A DNA stretch of 64,000 bases from assembly GCF_007830445.1 (NCBI RefSeq), contig NZ_VLKR01000014.1, positions 86,687 to 150,686 on the forward strand, written 5' to 3'. Both the position numbers and the translations under genes were made by a program. The DNA is from Sphingobacterium siyangense. Lineage in GTDB: Bacteria > Bacteroidota > Bacteroidia > Sphingobacteriales > Sphingobacteriaceae. Position 1 is the stretch's first letter, and every line of letters begins with the position of its first letter. This document shows positions 17,748-27,210 of the stretch, piece after piece. Under the pieces are notes generated by a model, which was given only the letters and a program-made list of their open reading frames with translations, was not told the origin of the DNA and searched no databases.

Positions 17748-20043
17748 ACTAAAGTATATTGTTGGAATAGTTTCATGCGCTGCATTTCTAGCATCCTGTT
17801 CTTCAACCAAGAATCTGAAAGAAGGAGAAAGCTTATATGTTAAAGGCAACGTGATAATCGATTCGGACACCATCTCCAAGGAAAACAAGGAAAAGATTGC
17901 GACGCATTTAGAAGCGGCATTGATGCCCAAACCCAATAAACGTCTAGCTGGCGTACCATTCAAGTTGTACTTCAACAATATGGCCGGCGATTCTGTAGGG
18001 AATAATATCATTAAAAAATTTTTCAAGAAAATTGGTGAGAAACCGGTATTGTTGAGCGATGTCAATCGCGAGTACAATGAAAATCTACTGCGTAATCGTC
18101 TGGAGAATTTTGGTTTCTTTAATGCTGAAGTAAAATCCGACACTTTAGTTGAAAACAAAAAAGCAACGGTTAATTATACGGCCAAGCCAAATTTTATCTA
18201 CCGAATAAGATCTGTTCAATTTGATATTGACAGCACCACACAGCTGGGTAAAGATATTCGTTCGAGCTCCGATCAAAGTCTCTTACAGGTGGGCAAAAAT
18301 TATAGCCTTGATGTTATCCTAAATGAGCGTGACCGCATCGACAATGACCTCAAAAATAAAGGGTATTATTATTTCAGCCCTGATTACATCCTGGTTCAGG
18401 TAGACAGTTCACACCGGAACAACAAGGTCGACATGTATGTTACTGTAAAGAAGGAAACACCGGCACAGGCGAGGGTACCGTCAAAAATCAATAAAATCTA
18501 CGTTTACCCGAACTACACGGAAACAAGCACCGGTTATCAGCGATCCACCCGTAACGCGGAACTATATGATAGCAGCTACTATTTTATAGACCGCCAGCAT
18601 CTTTATAGAAAGCCTGTTATCGCGAATCATATCTTCTTCCACCCCGGCGACGTCTACAACCGTAATGCCCACAACCAAACCATCAGCCATCTGGTGAATC
18701 TCAATAGCTGGAAATTTGTCAAAAATAACTTTGTTGACAGCAAAGAAGTTCCCAATGCACTAGACGTCTACTACTACTTAACTCCATTGCCAAAAAAATC
18801 ACTCCGTGTGGAACTTTTGGGAAAAATGGCTTCGGTATACAATGGTACAGAAGTTAATGTCAACTGGACTTTACGCAACGCATTTAAAGGCGCAGAGCAG
18901 TTAAGTTTTAATGTATTCGGTGGTTATGAAACCCAGACCGGTGGATCAGCTGACCTCAATTCGAGTTATTACCGTTACGGGATGGAGGCTACACTGACTT
19001 TCCCGCGGATATTGTCCCCTTTTGGAAGGATTTCTCCTACGCGACGTTTTATTCCGAAGACTTATGTCAAAGGCCGCTATGAATTTTTAAATCGCCGCAA
19101 AGCATATACCTTAAATTCCATCGCATTGGATTACGGTTATATCTGGCAGGAGTCTGAAGAGAAGCAGCACGATCTTGCGTTAATGGAGATTACCTATGTT
19201 CAGCCTAAAGGTATTTCTGAAAACTACCAAAAACAAATGGATACTATTCCGGCGTTAAGGCACGCAATAGATCCACAATTTACGATTGGCCCAAATTATA
19301 ACTTCACGTTTCAAAATACGATGAAGCAGCATTTGAAAAATACATTTTATTTCAAAGGCAACCTGGACCTCTCGGGGAATATACTCGGTTTGATAAAAGG
19401 AGCTGATTTCAATAAAGGGAAAACGTTCAAATTGTTCGATGCTTATTTCTCCCAATATATCAAGATCAGTGGCGATGGCAGACACTATCTCAAATTGTCG
19501 GAGAATTCGCAGCTTGCTTCTCGGGTCAGTTTAGGATTAAGCTATTCCTATGGTAACTCTCGGTCACTTCCCTATTTAAAACAATATTATGTGGGTGGAC
19601 CTAACAGTATCCGTGCATTTGGTGCTCGTGCAATTGGACCAGGAACAGTTGCCCCTGAAAAATTAAGCAACGGCCTCTTCTATGCCGACCAGACCGGTGA
19701 TATCAAATTGGAACTTAACACAGAATACAGAGCTAAATTAGCAGGCTTTGTTCATTGGGCAGCATTCATTGATGCCGGGAACGTGTGGTTGCAACGGGAT
19801 GATGTCAACAAGCCGGGTGGTAAGTTCAGCAAGAACTTTTTAAATGAATTAGCCGTCGGCGGTGGAGCTGGATTACGCTTCGACTTTACGTTTTTGATCA
19901 TTCGTACAGATATGTCCATACCTTTCCGCATTCCCTATCTTCCAAAAGGAGAACGTTGGGTATTTAAGGATATCGACTTTGGAAGTTCAAAATGGAGAAA
20001 GGATAATTTGATGTTCAACCTAGCCATCGGCTATCCGTTCTAG
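17737..20043 (+). CDS. tamL: TamL: lipidated BamA/TamA-family outer-membrane protein
   Basis: 768 residues from the ATG at 17737, which follows AGGAG at good spacing; an in-frame ATG at 17713 adds eight residues and is less likely. A lipoprotein signal ends in FLASC (lipobox), so the protein is lipidated, a hallmark of the Bacteroidota TamA counterpart. POTRA-like repeats fill about residues 25-330 and a 16-strand-type barrel the rest, with the conserved GGPNSIRAFGARAIGPG motif and a C-terminal Phe (IGYPF) typical of Omp85 proteins. It overlaps tamB by 11 bases, implying translational coupling, and together they should span the envelope. Confidence 0.92.
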   Translation: MQAKLKYIVGIVSCAAFLASCSSTKNLKEGESLYVKGNVIIDSDTISKENKEKIATHLEAALMPKPNKRLAGVPFKLYFNNMAGDSVGNNIIKKFFKKIGEKPVLLSDVNREYNENLLRNRLENFGFFNAEVKSDTLVENKKATVNYTAKPNFIYRIRSVQFDIDSTTQLGKDIRSSSDQSLLQVGKNYSLDVILNERDRIDNDLKNKGYYYFSPDYILVQVDSSHRNNKVDMYVTVKKETPAQARVPSKINKIYVYPNYTETSTGYQRSTRNAELYDSSYYFIDRQHLYRKPVIANHIFFHPGDVYNRNAHNQTISHLVNLNSWKFVKNNFVDSKEVPNALDVYYYLTPLPKKSLRVELLGKMASVYNGTEVNVNWTLRNAFKGAEQLSFNVFGGYETQTGGSADLNSSYYRYGMEATLTFPRILSPFGRISPTRRFIPKTYVKGRYEFLNRRKAYTLNSIALDYGYIWQESEEKQHDLALMEITYVQPKGISENYQKQMDTIPALRHAIDPQFTIGPNYNFTFQNTMKQHLKNTFYFKGNLDLSGNILGLIKGADFNKGKTFKLFDAYFSQYIKISGDGRHYLKLSENSQLASRVSLGLSYSYGNSRSLPYLKQYYVGGPNSIRAFGARAIGPGTVAPEKLSNGLFYADQTGDIKLELNTEYRAKLAGFVHWAAFIDAGNVWLQRDDVNKPGGKFSKNFLNELAVGGGAGLRFDFTFLIIRTDMSIPFRIPYLPKGERWVFKDIDFGSSKWRKDNLMFNLAIGYPF

Positions 20044-20070
20044 GATTTCAAATTTGATTTTACACGATAG

Positions 20071-20112
20071 AAATAACAGGCTTGAACGAATTTCAGGCCT
20101 GTTATTTTTTTT
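20071..20112 (+). terminator. intrinsic terminator of tamB-tamL
   Basis: AAATAACAGGC at 20071-20081 pairs with GCCTGTTATTT at 20097-20107 and is followed by a T run. Confidence 0.93.
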
Positions 20113-20404
20113 TGCTATTTTATAAAAGTCATCGATTTTGGAGGGGTCTATTTCTTATGTCAAAAAACAAGTTATTCCCGCTAAATACATTGATTTACTG
20201 ACAATAATTGATTAAATTCAAGAATTATTTAATAATCCACATAAATGCTCATGAAATATCCATATAAAAAAAGTACAAGCATTCGTGAAGATGGACCGGG
20301 TATGCGATGTGGCATAAAAACCGCCGAAGGCAGCTATATAATTAAAAGGCAGATGTATATACTTAAGCGGACAATTAGCTCATGAATAAACAAATAATTT
20401 ACAT
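20113..20404. other. intergenic stretch before mdh
   Basis: About 290 bases. A 46-codon frame (20245-20385) is present but has no supporting signal. No clear TAnnTTTG box was found; the mdh promoter was not located. Confidence 0.4.
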
Positions 20405-21343
20405 ATGAAAGTAACTATTGTTGGTGCTGGAGCTGTAGGCGCAACTACAGCGGACAATTTAATCCGTCGAAATGTCGCAGAGGAGATTGTATTATTGGAT
20501 ATTAAAGAAGGTTTTGCAGAAGGCAAAGCGCAAGATATGGCACAAACTGCCGCATTATTGGGTTTTGAATCAAAAATCAAGGGGGTAACCAATGATTATC
20601 TGTCAACTGCAGGTTCAACTGTTGCCGTTATTACGTCGGGGATTCCACGTAAACCTGGAATGACACGCGAAGAATTGATTGGGACAAATGCCAATATTGT
20701 CAAGTCGGTTGTCGAAAACTTAGTAAAACATTCTCCGGATATTATCATTGTTATCGTATCTAATCCCATGGATACCATGACCTATCTAGCACTTAAATCA
20801 AGTGGATTGCCTAAGAATAGAATTATTGGAATGGGCGGTACATTGGATTCAGCACGATTCAAATATCAACTGAGTGAAAAACTGAATGCTTCTGCGGCCG
20901 ATCTCAATGCCATTGTTATTGGCGGTCATGGAGATACAACAATGATACCACTCATCAAGCACTCCACGTGGAACAGTATTCCAGTCACTGATTTCCTTAC
21001 CCCGGAAGAGCAAGGCGAAATTGTACACAAAACTATGGTTGGTGGAGCAACATTAACCAGCCTAATCGGCACCTCAGCCTGGTATGCTCCGGGAGCCGCA
21101 ACAGCTGCAGTCGTCGAAAGTATCGTACGTGATCAAGGAAAATTATTTACAGCATCCGTTTATTTGGAAGGTGAATTTGGTCAAGAAGATATCAATCTGG
21201 GCGTACCGGTTATCATCAATAAAAAAGGATGGGATCGCATCGTCCCCATTCAACTCGATGACGAGGACAAAGAAAAATTCAATAAAAGTGCAGAAGCAGT
21301 ACGTACAATGAATAATGTACTGAAAGAAATAAAAGCGCTGTAG
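20405..21343 (+). CDS. mdh: malate dehydrogenase
   Basis: 312 residues, the LDH-like MDH length. The NAD-binding GAGAVGATTA motif is at 7-16, the substrate-loop Arg pair is in IPRKPGMTREEL (about 79-90), with Arg at the position that selects a dicarboxylate, and the catalytic His is in GGHGDTTMIP (about 173-182). The reaction is reversible oxidation of malate to oxaloacetate with NAD in the TCA cycle, cytoplasmic. Lactate dehydrogenase is unlikely because of the Arg-loop residues. The last codons lie in a 29-base tandem duplication, followed by a terminator. Confidence 0.95.
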   Translation: MKVTIVGAGAVGATTADNLIRRNVAEEIVLLDIKEGFAEGKAQDMAQTAALLGFESKIKGVTNDYLSTAGSTVAVITSGIPRKPGMTREELIGTNANIVKSVVENLVKHSPDIIIVIVSNPMDTMTYLALKSSGLPKNRIIGMGGTLDSARFKYQLSEKLNASAADLNAIVIGGHGDTTMIPLIKHSTWNSIPVTDFLTPEEQGEIVHKTMVGGATLTSLIGTSAWYAPGAATAAVVESIVRDQGKLFTASVYLEGEFGQEDINLGVPVIINKKGWDRIVPIQLDDEDKEKFNKSAEAVRTMNNVLKEIKAL

Positions 21344-21398
21344 CTCATAAACAATAAAAAGATAAGCTGTAGCTTATAAACTATCAAGAGATAAAAAG
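21338..21398. repeat. imperfect 29-base tandem duplication at the mdh stop
   Basis: CTGTAGCTCATAAAC at 21338-21352 recurs as CTGTAGCTTATAAAC from 21367, and the A-rich segments after them also match. The mdh stop codon lies in the first unit; the second runs into the terminator. Confidence 0.65.
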
Positions 21399-21427
21399 CT
21401 GTTATTCTATCAATAACAGCTTTTTTT
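21394..21427 (+). terminator. intrinsic terminator of mdh
   Basis: AAAAGCTGTTATT pairs with AATAACAGCTTTT around a five-base loop and runs into a T tract. Confidence 0.92.
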
Positions 21428-21486
21428 ATGAACGTTCAACACGCACTGCGGGTTTTAAAATTTCTTTTTTAAGGGAATTTTTGGGT

Positions 21487-21942
21487 ATGTTTGGCTATAT
21501 GACAACAGTACCATTTCAATTATTGGATTTACAAGGCCAGGGCACACACATTTTAGTCGATGTAGAAATATATAATCGTTCGTTCAAGATGGTAGTTGAT
21601 ACTGGCGCATCTAAAACTGTATTTGATAAAACGCAATTGGGGCATCTTTTGGATGACCAATTGCAGCTTGAACCTTCAGAAACATTATCAACAGGACTTG
21701 GCACCAATTCAATGGAGAGTTTCAATATAAAAATTCCGAGTCTGACATTAGGTGAATGGCAGATAAAAAACTTAAATACTGCGGTATTGGATTTAAGCTC
21801 GATCAATTATGCCTATCAGCAGATGGATCTCGAACCAGTGATCGGCGTATTGGGTGGAGATATTTTTGCAGACTATGGCGCTGTCATTGATTATGCAAAG
21901 CGCACCTTAAAATTAAGAACCCGGAAATTAAAACTTAAATAG
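21487..21942 (+). CDS. retropepsin-like aspartic protease family protein
   Basis: 151 residues from the ATG at 21487; a TTG at 21481 would add two residues. The catalytic VVDTGAS motif is at about 37-43, and the closing GVLGGDIF and AVIDY segments (about 118-137) match single-domain retropepsin-like folds, which act as homodimers. No signal peptide is seen, so a cytoplasmic protein is likely. It converges on the MFS gene and overlaps its 3' end by 15 bases. The substrate is unknown, and some members may be regulatory rather than proteolytic. Confidence 0.85.
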   Translation: MFGYMTTVPFQLLDLQGQGTHILVDVEIYNRSFKMVVDTGASKTVFDKTQLGHLLDDQLQLEPSETLSTGLGTNSMESFNIKIPSLTLGEWQIKNLNTAVLDLSSINYAYQQMDLEPVIGVLGGDIFADYGAVIDYAKRTLKLRTRKLKLK

Positions 21943-23148
21943 ACGTTTGTGGATATGGAGCCGGAGATAGCTATAGTACACAATTGCAATCAATATCCCC
22001 AGTCCCCCCATGACGTATAATGTCGTTCGAAGCCCACAGTAACTGGCTAAGGAACCTATCATCAATGTACCAATGGGAAATATCCCCTGAAAAGCCATGA
22101 CGTAATACGAGATTGCCCGAGCACGATAGATCGGTATGGCATGCGTCTGAATATATGTATTGATACTTGAGTTTTGCATCATCATGGCAAAGGATACCAA
22201 CATCACATAGACGAGTGCCATCTGCAGCATACTCGAATGCGCCAAAAACAATAATGCAACTCCCATAAGCGCAGCAGCCCCCATCACCTGATAGCGCAAA
22301 TTGGTACCCGATTTTAAACGGGCCATATTAAAAGCACCAATCATGGCACCCAGGCCGGCCGCACTTTCAAACCAGGAGAACGTACGTTCATCACCATGAA
22401 ACATTTCTTTTGCTATGGCAGGCAGCAACGAGGTATACGGAATAACGATCAAGCTGGAGAATGTCATGATAATAATCAGCGAGGAGATGTGCGGTGAACG
22501 TTTGAGGTAACGAAAGCCTTCGACCAAGCCTTCCCAATTGCTTCCCTTGCTCAGTTGAACATGTGTTTCATCGACCTTCATCATCAATAATGTAATAATA
22601 ACCGGAACAAAACTGATAAAATTCAGGGCAAAACAAACGAGTTCACCGTATGTACTCAGTAAAATACCGCCTATAGCAGGGCCCAACATTCGTGCGCCAT
22701 TGAAAATTGTTGAATTCAGCGCTATGGCATTCGGCAGATCTTTACGGTCCCCAACCAAATACATCATGAGCGACTGACGCCCCAAAACATCGAAGGAATT
22801 AATAACTCCTTGTATAAGACCTAAGATGGAAAGCCATAAGACACTCTCCCATTTCAGATAAACGACCAAGGTCAAGATCCCAGCCTGTATCATCAAACCA
22901 ATTTGGGTTATCAGAACCAATTTATACTTTTTATGCTTATCGACAAAACTGCCGATAAATGGAGACAGGACCAAAGAAGGCAATAGGGAGATAAACTGCA
23001 CAAAACCAAGCCAAAACACAGATCCGGTCAATTCATAGACTAACCAACTGATGGCTATCCGCTGCATCCAAGTTCCCATAAGGGAAATTGCTTGACCTAT
23101 AACATGTAACCGGAAATTTCTATAATGGAGCGAACGAAAAACCTGCAT
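21928..23148 (-). CDS. MFS transporter, EntS-like
   Basis: 406 residues from the ATG at 23148 (MQVFRSLHYRNFRL); an ATG at 23226 would add 26 residues not seen in the family. The start RNFRLHVIGQAISLMGTWMQRIAISWLVYELTGS is typical of the MFS_3 (enterobactin-exporter-like) group, and twelve hydrophobic segments can be counted, with the loop motif GSFVDKHKKYK after the second. The exported compound cannot be deduced: no siderophore synthesis genes are nearby. The 3' end overlaps the convergent protease gene. Confidence 0.88.
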   Translation of the reverse strand: MQVFRSLHYRNFRLHVIGQAISLMGTWMQRIAISWLVYELTGSVFWLGFVQFISLLPSLVLSPFIGSFVDKHKKYKLVLITQIGLMIQAGILTLVVYLKWESVLWLSILGLIQGVINSFDVLGRQSLMMYLVGDRKDLPNAIALNSTIFNGARMLGPAIGGILLSTYGELVCFALNFISFVPVIITLLMMKVDETHVQLSKGSNWEGLVEGFRYLKRSPHISSLIIIMTFSSLIVIPYTSLLPAIAKEMFHGDERTFSWFESAAGLGAMIGAFNMARLKSGTNLRYQVMGAAALMGVALLFLAHSSMLQMALVYVMLVSFAMMMQNSSINTYIQTHAIPIYRARAISYYVMAFQGIFPIGTLMIGSLASYCGLRTTLYVMGGLGILIAIVYYSYLRLHIHKRLFKF

Positions 23149-23265
23149 ATGTAAAGATAATACTATATTAAAAGTATAACAAAAAATTAGGAGAAGAGAT
23201 TCCTTTTTGCTAAAATAAAGATACAATAGGTGAAAATCAATGCTTCAATACTGGAATATAATCAA

Positions 23266-23273
23266 TAACTTTG
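23266..23273 (+). promoter_or_regulatory. candidate -7 box for the transaldolase-like gene
   Basis: TAACTTTG matches TAnnTTTG, 57 bases before the ATG at 23330. A weak TTC lies at the -33 position (19-base spacing). Confidence 0.5.
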
Positions 23274-23329
23274 CATCATTATTTCGAACTTTAGAATAAT
23301 CAAATAATTATCATTCAATAACATATACA

Positions 23330-23989
23330 ATGAAATTTTTTATTGACACAGCGAACCTAGAGCAAATCAAAGAAGCCCAAGACTTAGGCGTATTAGACGG
23401 GGTAACAACCAATCCAAGTTTAATGGCTAAAGAAGGTATTAGCGGTGATGAAAACGTAATCAACCATTATAAAGCGATCTGTGCAATCGTTGATGGCGAT
23501 GTCAGTGCTGAAGTTATTTCTACAAATTATGAAGAAATGATCAAAGAAGGAGAAGCGTTAGCAGCTCTTGACAGCAAGATAGTTGTTAAAGTCCCTATGA
23601 TCAAAGATGGCGTAAAAGCAATTAAATATTTCAGCAAAAAAGGTATTAAAACAAATTGTACATTGGTATTTACAGCTGGTCAGGCACTATTGGCTGCTAA
23701 AGCTGGGGCAACCTATGTATCTCCTTTTATCGGTCGTTTGGATGATATCTCTACAGATGGATTAGCGTTGATCGAAGATATTCGTTTAATCTATGATAAC
23801 TACAACTATCCTACACAAATTTTAGCTGCTTCTGTACGTCACAGTGCACACATTTTAGGATGTGCTAAAATCGGTGCTGATGTTATGACAGGTCCTTTAT
23901 CAGCGATCCTAGCGTTATTGAAACACCCATTGACAGACAGCGGTCTAGCGACATTCTTAGCTGATCACGCTAAAGCTGCAGGCAAATAA
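23330..23989 (+). CDS. fsa: fructose-6-phosphate aldolase / short transaldolase family protein
   Basis: 219 residues, the length of the compact (subfamily 3B) transaldolase/FSA group. [16 protein letters not shown] opens the first strand, [13 protein letters not shown] is the conserved second-strand motif, and the Schiff-base lysine is K87 in VVKVPM. Such proteins act on C3-C7 sugar phosphates, either as transaldolase in the pentose-phosphate pathway or as fructose-6-phosphate aldolase; sequence alone does not decide which. Single-gene unit with its own -7 box and terminator. Confidence 0.9.
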   Translation: MKFFIDTANLEQIKEAQDLGVLDGVTTNPSLMAKEGISGDENVINHYKAICAIVDGDVSAEVISTNYEEMIKEGEALAALDSKIVVKVPMIKDGVKAIKYFSKKGIKTNCTLVFTAGQALLAAKAGATYVSPFIGRLDDISTDGLALIEDIRLIYDNYNYPTQILAASVRHSAHILGCAKIGADVMTGPLSAILALLKHPLTDSGLATFLADHAKAAGK

Positions 23990-24014
23990 GATTCCTATAT
24001 TTCGATATAGTAAC

Positions 24015-24066
24015 GAAAACCGATAAGTAAGATGACACGAATCTTAAACTTATCGGTTTTCTTATT
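24015..24066 (+). terminator. terminator after the transaldolase-like gene
   Basis: GAAAACCGATAAGT pairs with ACTTATCGGTTTTC across an 18-base loop and is followed by TTATTTTT. Confidence 0.85.
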
Positions 24067-24195
24067 TTTAATAGATTCCGTATTTTTGTACTGTCAAAAG
24101 CATCTTTGAGAAAGGAAATGGCCCATTTCTGTTCGTTAATGGTCTATGCAAAGGGAAAAAATACGATGAATAAATTCGTCGGATAGTTTTTAAAC

Positions 24196-24226
24196 TTGCA
24201 AATAAAAGTAAATTTCTCTTAGTTTG
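24196..24226 (+). promoter_or_regulatory. promoter of the fur-like gene
   Basis: TTG at 24196-24198 and TTAGTTTG at 24219-24226 with 20-base spacing, near-identical to the tamB promoter. The predicted transcript start is about 24 bases before the ATG. Confidence 0.65.
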
Positions 24227-24256
24227 TATTTGATCTAAGGCTTAACGAAGAAATCC

Positions 24257-24685
24257 ATGGAAGATTCCAACACTGTATATCCAGAAATTCTCAAACGAAA
24301 TAGTTTAAAAGTTACCCAACCCCGGTTGAAGGTACTTGAAATTATTTCGAGGAAAGAGTCTGCAATTTCGCAGCCGGAACTGGAAAAATTACTGGGCAAG
24401 GATATTGACCGTGTCACATTATACCGGGTATTGGCCAGCTTTGAAGAGAAAGGGATTATCCATAAAATCTTTGATCTACACGGTACAGCTACTTACGCAA
24501 TGTGTTCGACAAACTGTTCAGAACATGATCATCATGACCAACACGTACATTTTATTTGCCGGGTATGCAATTCTGTGTACTGTCTGGAAGATATGATCTT
24601 ACCAAAAGTATCGATCCCAGAAGGCTTCAGTCTCGAAGCGATAGCCGTAAATGCACTTGGTGTGTGCAATCATTGCAAAAAGTAA
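24257..24685 (+). CDS. Fur-family metal-responsive transcriptional regulator
   Basis: 142 residues. A winged-helix domain occupies about 8-75 (LKVTQPRLKVLEI then DRVTLYRVLASFEEKGII, the recognition region), and a dimerisation/metal domain follows with a His-rich segment HDHHDQHVHFICRVC and the structural-zinc cysteine pairs CRVC and CNHC. The His cluster and two CxxC pairs suit a Zur- or Fur-type repressor; I cannot tell which metal it senses. It precedes rnr by 259 bases and is probably independent of it. The promoter shares its sequence with that of tamB. Confidence 0.88.
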   Translation: MEDSNTVYPEILKRNSLKVTQPRLKVLEIISRKESAISQPELEKLLGKDIDRVTLYRVLASFEEKGIIHKIFDLHGTATYAMCSTNCSEHDHHDQHVHFICRVCNSVYCLEDMILPKVSIPEGFSLEAIAVNALGVCNHCKK

Positions 24686-24944
24686 ATCAGGCTGTACGAA
24701 TCCAAAACTATTTTTCGGCTGAACTGTCTATACATTGGCTATCGGAAGATGCTCCGTTTAGCTCGTTATTGTCGTTTCAAATGCTGTTTTTTTCGTACAT
24801 TGTAGTGGCATCGATCTTGATGTACGGCTCGCTCATGATCTATTGTATCGGCTGAATTTACAAATTCGCTATCACAGCCATTTCGCTGCAATAGGAAGAC
24901 TGCCGCAAATCGATGCAAATGAATAATTAACAAATAATAATTGG

Positions 24945-27077
24945 ATGAAAACAAGAAAAGAAAATCCATATAAAGAGGTCTTAACACAACTGATTATCGA
25001 TATCTTCGAAAAATCGGGTAATAAGCCGCTCAACTATAAACAAGTTTCGTCAAAATTGAATCTTACCGATAATGACTCAAAAGTTGCTATAGCCGATATT
25101 TTACATGATAATGTAAGAAATGGGCTTTTTATTGAGGTCGAGCGCGGCAAATTTAATCTGAAACAACTTAAAGTTTATGTCACAGGAAAAGTAGATATGA
25201 CTGCAGACGGTTCTGCCTATGTAATTCCTGATGACGAATTTGAAAATGACATCTATATCGCTCCACGGAAACTTAGACAGGCACTCCATGGCGATATTGT
25301 GAAGGTCCATACCTTCGAAAAAAGAAAAGGTGGCCGTAAGAAAGAGGGTGAAGTCGTTGAAATCCTGCAAAGGGCCAAGACTGATTTCACGGGAACGATC
25401 AGCATCTCCAACAATTTTGCTTTTTTTATTGCGGATGACCGCAAGATGTTACACGACATTTTTATCCCTTTGGACAATCTGAATGGAGCCAAGGATAAGG
25501 AAAAAGTGGTCGTTTCGATTATCGACTGGCCAAGCGGGAGCAAAAATCCTGTCGGAACGGTAAAACATGTTTTGGGTACCAAGGGGGAAAATAACACCGA
25601 GATGAACGCTATTTTGGCCGACTATGGTTTCCCATTGGAGTTCCCTAAAAAAGTTGAAGCTGAAGCCAATCAGATTTCGGAAAAAATAAGCGCGGAAGAA
25701 ATTGCAAAGCGGCGTGATTTTAGAAACGTTACGACCTTTACCATTGACCCAGCGGATGCAAAAGATTTCGATGACGCCATCTCCTTTCAAAAATTAGAGA
25801 ATGGCAATTATGAAATCGGTGTTCATATTGCGGATGTTTCGCATTTTGTCATACCCGACACAGAATTGGACAAAGAAGCATTCAACCGCGGCACATCCGT
25901 CTATCTGGTTGACCGCGTTATTCCGATGCTTCCGGAGCGTCTTTCCAATGGTGTCTGTTCGCTACGTCCGCATGAAGATAAACTTTGTTTTTCGGCTGTT
26001 TTTGAATTGGACGAAAAAGCCAATGTGCATGATCAATGGTTCGGCCGTACGATTATCCATTCGGACCGACGTTTCAGTTATGAAGAAGCACAGGAGGTGA
26101 TCGAAACGAAATCGGGTGATTTCAGTGAAGAGATCCTGAAATTAAATGAACTGGCTTATATTCTGCGGGAGCGTAAGTTCAAAAATGGTGCAATAGCCTT
26201 TGAAAGTGAAGAGGTAAAATTCACCTTGGATGAAAATGGCAAACCTACAGGGGTATATACCAAAGTCCGTAAAGATGCGCACAAGCTGATTGAAGATTTT
26301 ATGTTATTGGCGAATCGTAAGGTTGCCGAGTTTATTGGCAAACAAGGCCGTGGAAAAAACAAGCTTACTTTTGTATACCGGTTCCACGATGTACCTAATC
26401 CGGAGACGCTGACAACTTTCTCTCAATTTGCAGCGCGGTTTGGTCATAAATTGACCATCAAAACGGATAAGGAAACAGCGAAATCTTTAAATGCGCTGAT
26501 GACGAAGATAGAAGGTAGCAAAGAGCAAAATATGCTGACTTCACTTGCGGTACGTTCGATGGCCAAAGCGATCTATACGACAAAGAAGACAAGTCACTAT
26601 GGACTCGCATTTGATTATTACACCCATTTCACCTCTCCTATCCGTCGTTATCCCGATGTGATGGTACACCGTCTTTTACAATTCTATCTGGAGGGCGGTA
26701 CCAAGATCAATGCGGAGCATTACGAGAAAATGGCCGAACATTCTTCACAAATGGAGAAAAAAGCGGCTGAAGCCGAACGTGCATCGATTAAGTACAAACA
26801 GGCAGAATACTTGCAGGATCAAATTGGTACCGAATATACGGGTATTGTCTCGGGTGTTACTGAATGGGGTATGTATGTGGAGATTGAAGAGAACAAATGC
26901 GAGGGTATGGTCAGGCTGCGGGATATCACCGATGACTTTTACGTACTTGACGAGAAGAACTATGCGATTATTGGCCAAAGGAAGAAAAAGAAATTCCAGT
27001 TGGGTGATGAGGTTCAAATCCGCGTGAAGAAAGTGGATCTTGATAAACGGCAGATTGATTTTACGTTGTTGAGTTAA
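24945..27077 (+). CDS. rnr: ribonuclease R
   Basis: 710 residues. An N-terminal winged-helix region (about 1-65) is followed by cold-shock-type domains (about 70-220), the RNB catalytic domain (about 260-580) with the metal-binding DPADAKDFDDA signature, and a C-terminal S1 domain (about 630-710) with a Lys-rich end. RNase R is a processive 3'-5' exoribonuclease that degrades structured RNA. It is probably monocistronic: a terminator follows the stop and the fur-like gene upstream has its own promoter. Confidence 0.95.
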   Translation: MKTRKENPYKEVLTQLIIDIFEKSGNKPLNYKQVSSKLNLTDNDSKVAIADILHDNVRNGLFIEVERGKFNLKQLKVYVTGKVDMTADGSAYVIPDDEFENDIYIAPRKLRQALHGDIVKVHTFEKRKGGRKKEGEVVEILQRAKTDFTGTISISNNFAFFIADDRKMLHDIFIPLDNLNGAKDKEKVVVSIIDWPSGSKNPVGTVKHVLGTKGENNTEMNAILADYGFPLEFPKKVEAEANQISEKISAEEIAKRRDFRNVTTFTIDPADAKDFDDAISFQKLENGNYEIGVHIADVSHFVIPDTELDKEAFNRGTSVYLVDRVIPMLPERLSNGVCSLRPHEDKLCFSAVFELDEKANVHDQWFGRTIIHSDRRFSYEEAQEVIETKSGDFSEEILKLNELAYILRERKFKNGAIAFESEEVKFTLDENGKPTGVYTKVRKDAHKLIEDFMLLANRKVAEFIGKQGRGKNKLTFVYRFHDVPNPETLTTFSQFAARFGHKLTIKTDKETAKSLNALMTKIEGSKEQNMLTSLAVRSMAKAIYTTKKTSHYGLAFDYYTHFTSPIRRYPDVMVHRLLQFYLEGGTKINAEHYEKMAEHSSQMEKKAAEAERASIKYKQAEYLQDQIGTEYTGIVSGVTEWGMYVEIEENKCEGMVRLRDITDDFYVLDEKNYAIIGQRKKKKFQLGDEVQIRVKKVDLDKRQIDFTLLS

Positions 27078-27083
27078 GAATAA

Positions 27084-27121
27084 AAAAAGAGCGTTATTAT
27101 TCAAAATTAACGCTCTTTTTC
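27084..27121 (+). terminator. intrinsic terminator of rnr
   Basis: AAAAAGAGCGTTA pairs with TAACGCTCTTTTT around a short loop, ending in a T run. Confidence 0.92.
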
Positions 27122-27210
27122 TTAAAAAATTGATTGTAAAAAACCTGAGTTTGTATTAAAAAAATAAAACAACTTAGTTTCTACAGACACATCTCGAAAA
27201 TACTAACATA

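Noticed and set aside
17676..18158. 160-codon antisense frame over the tamB-tamL junction
   Set aside because: Both genes on the plus strand are well supported; the antisense product is low-complexity hydrophobic/Ser-rich.
20245..20385. 46-codon frame before mdh
   Set aside because: No -7 box, ribosome site or protein-like pattern.
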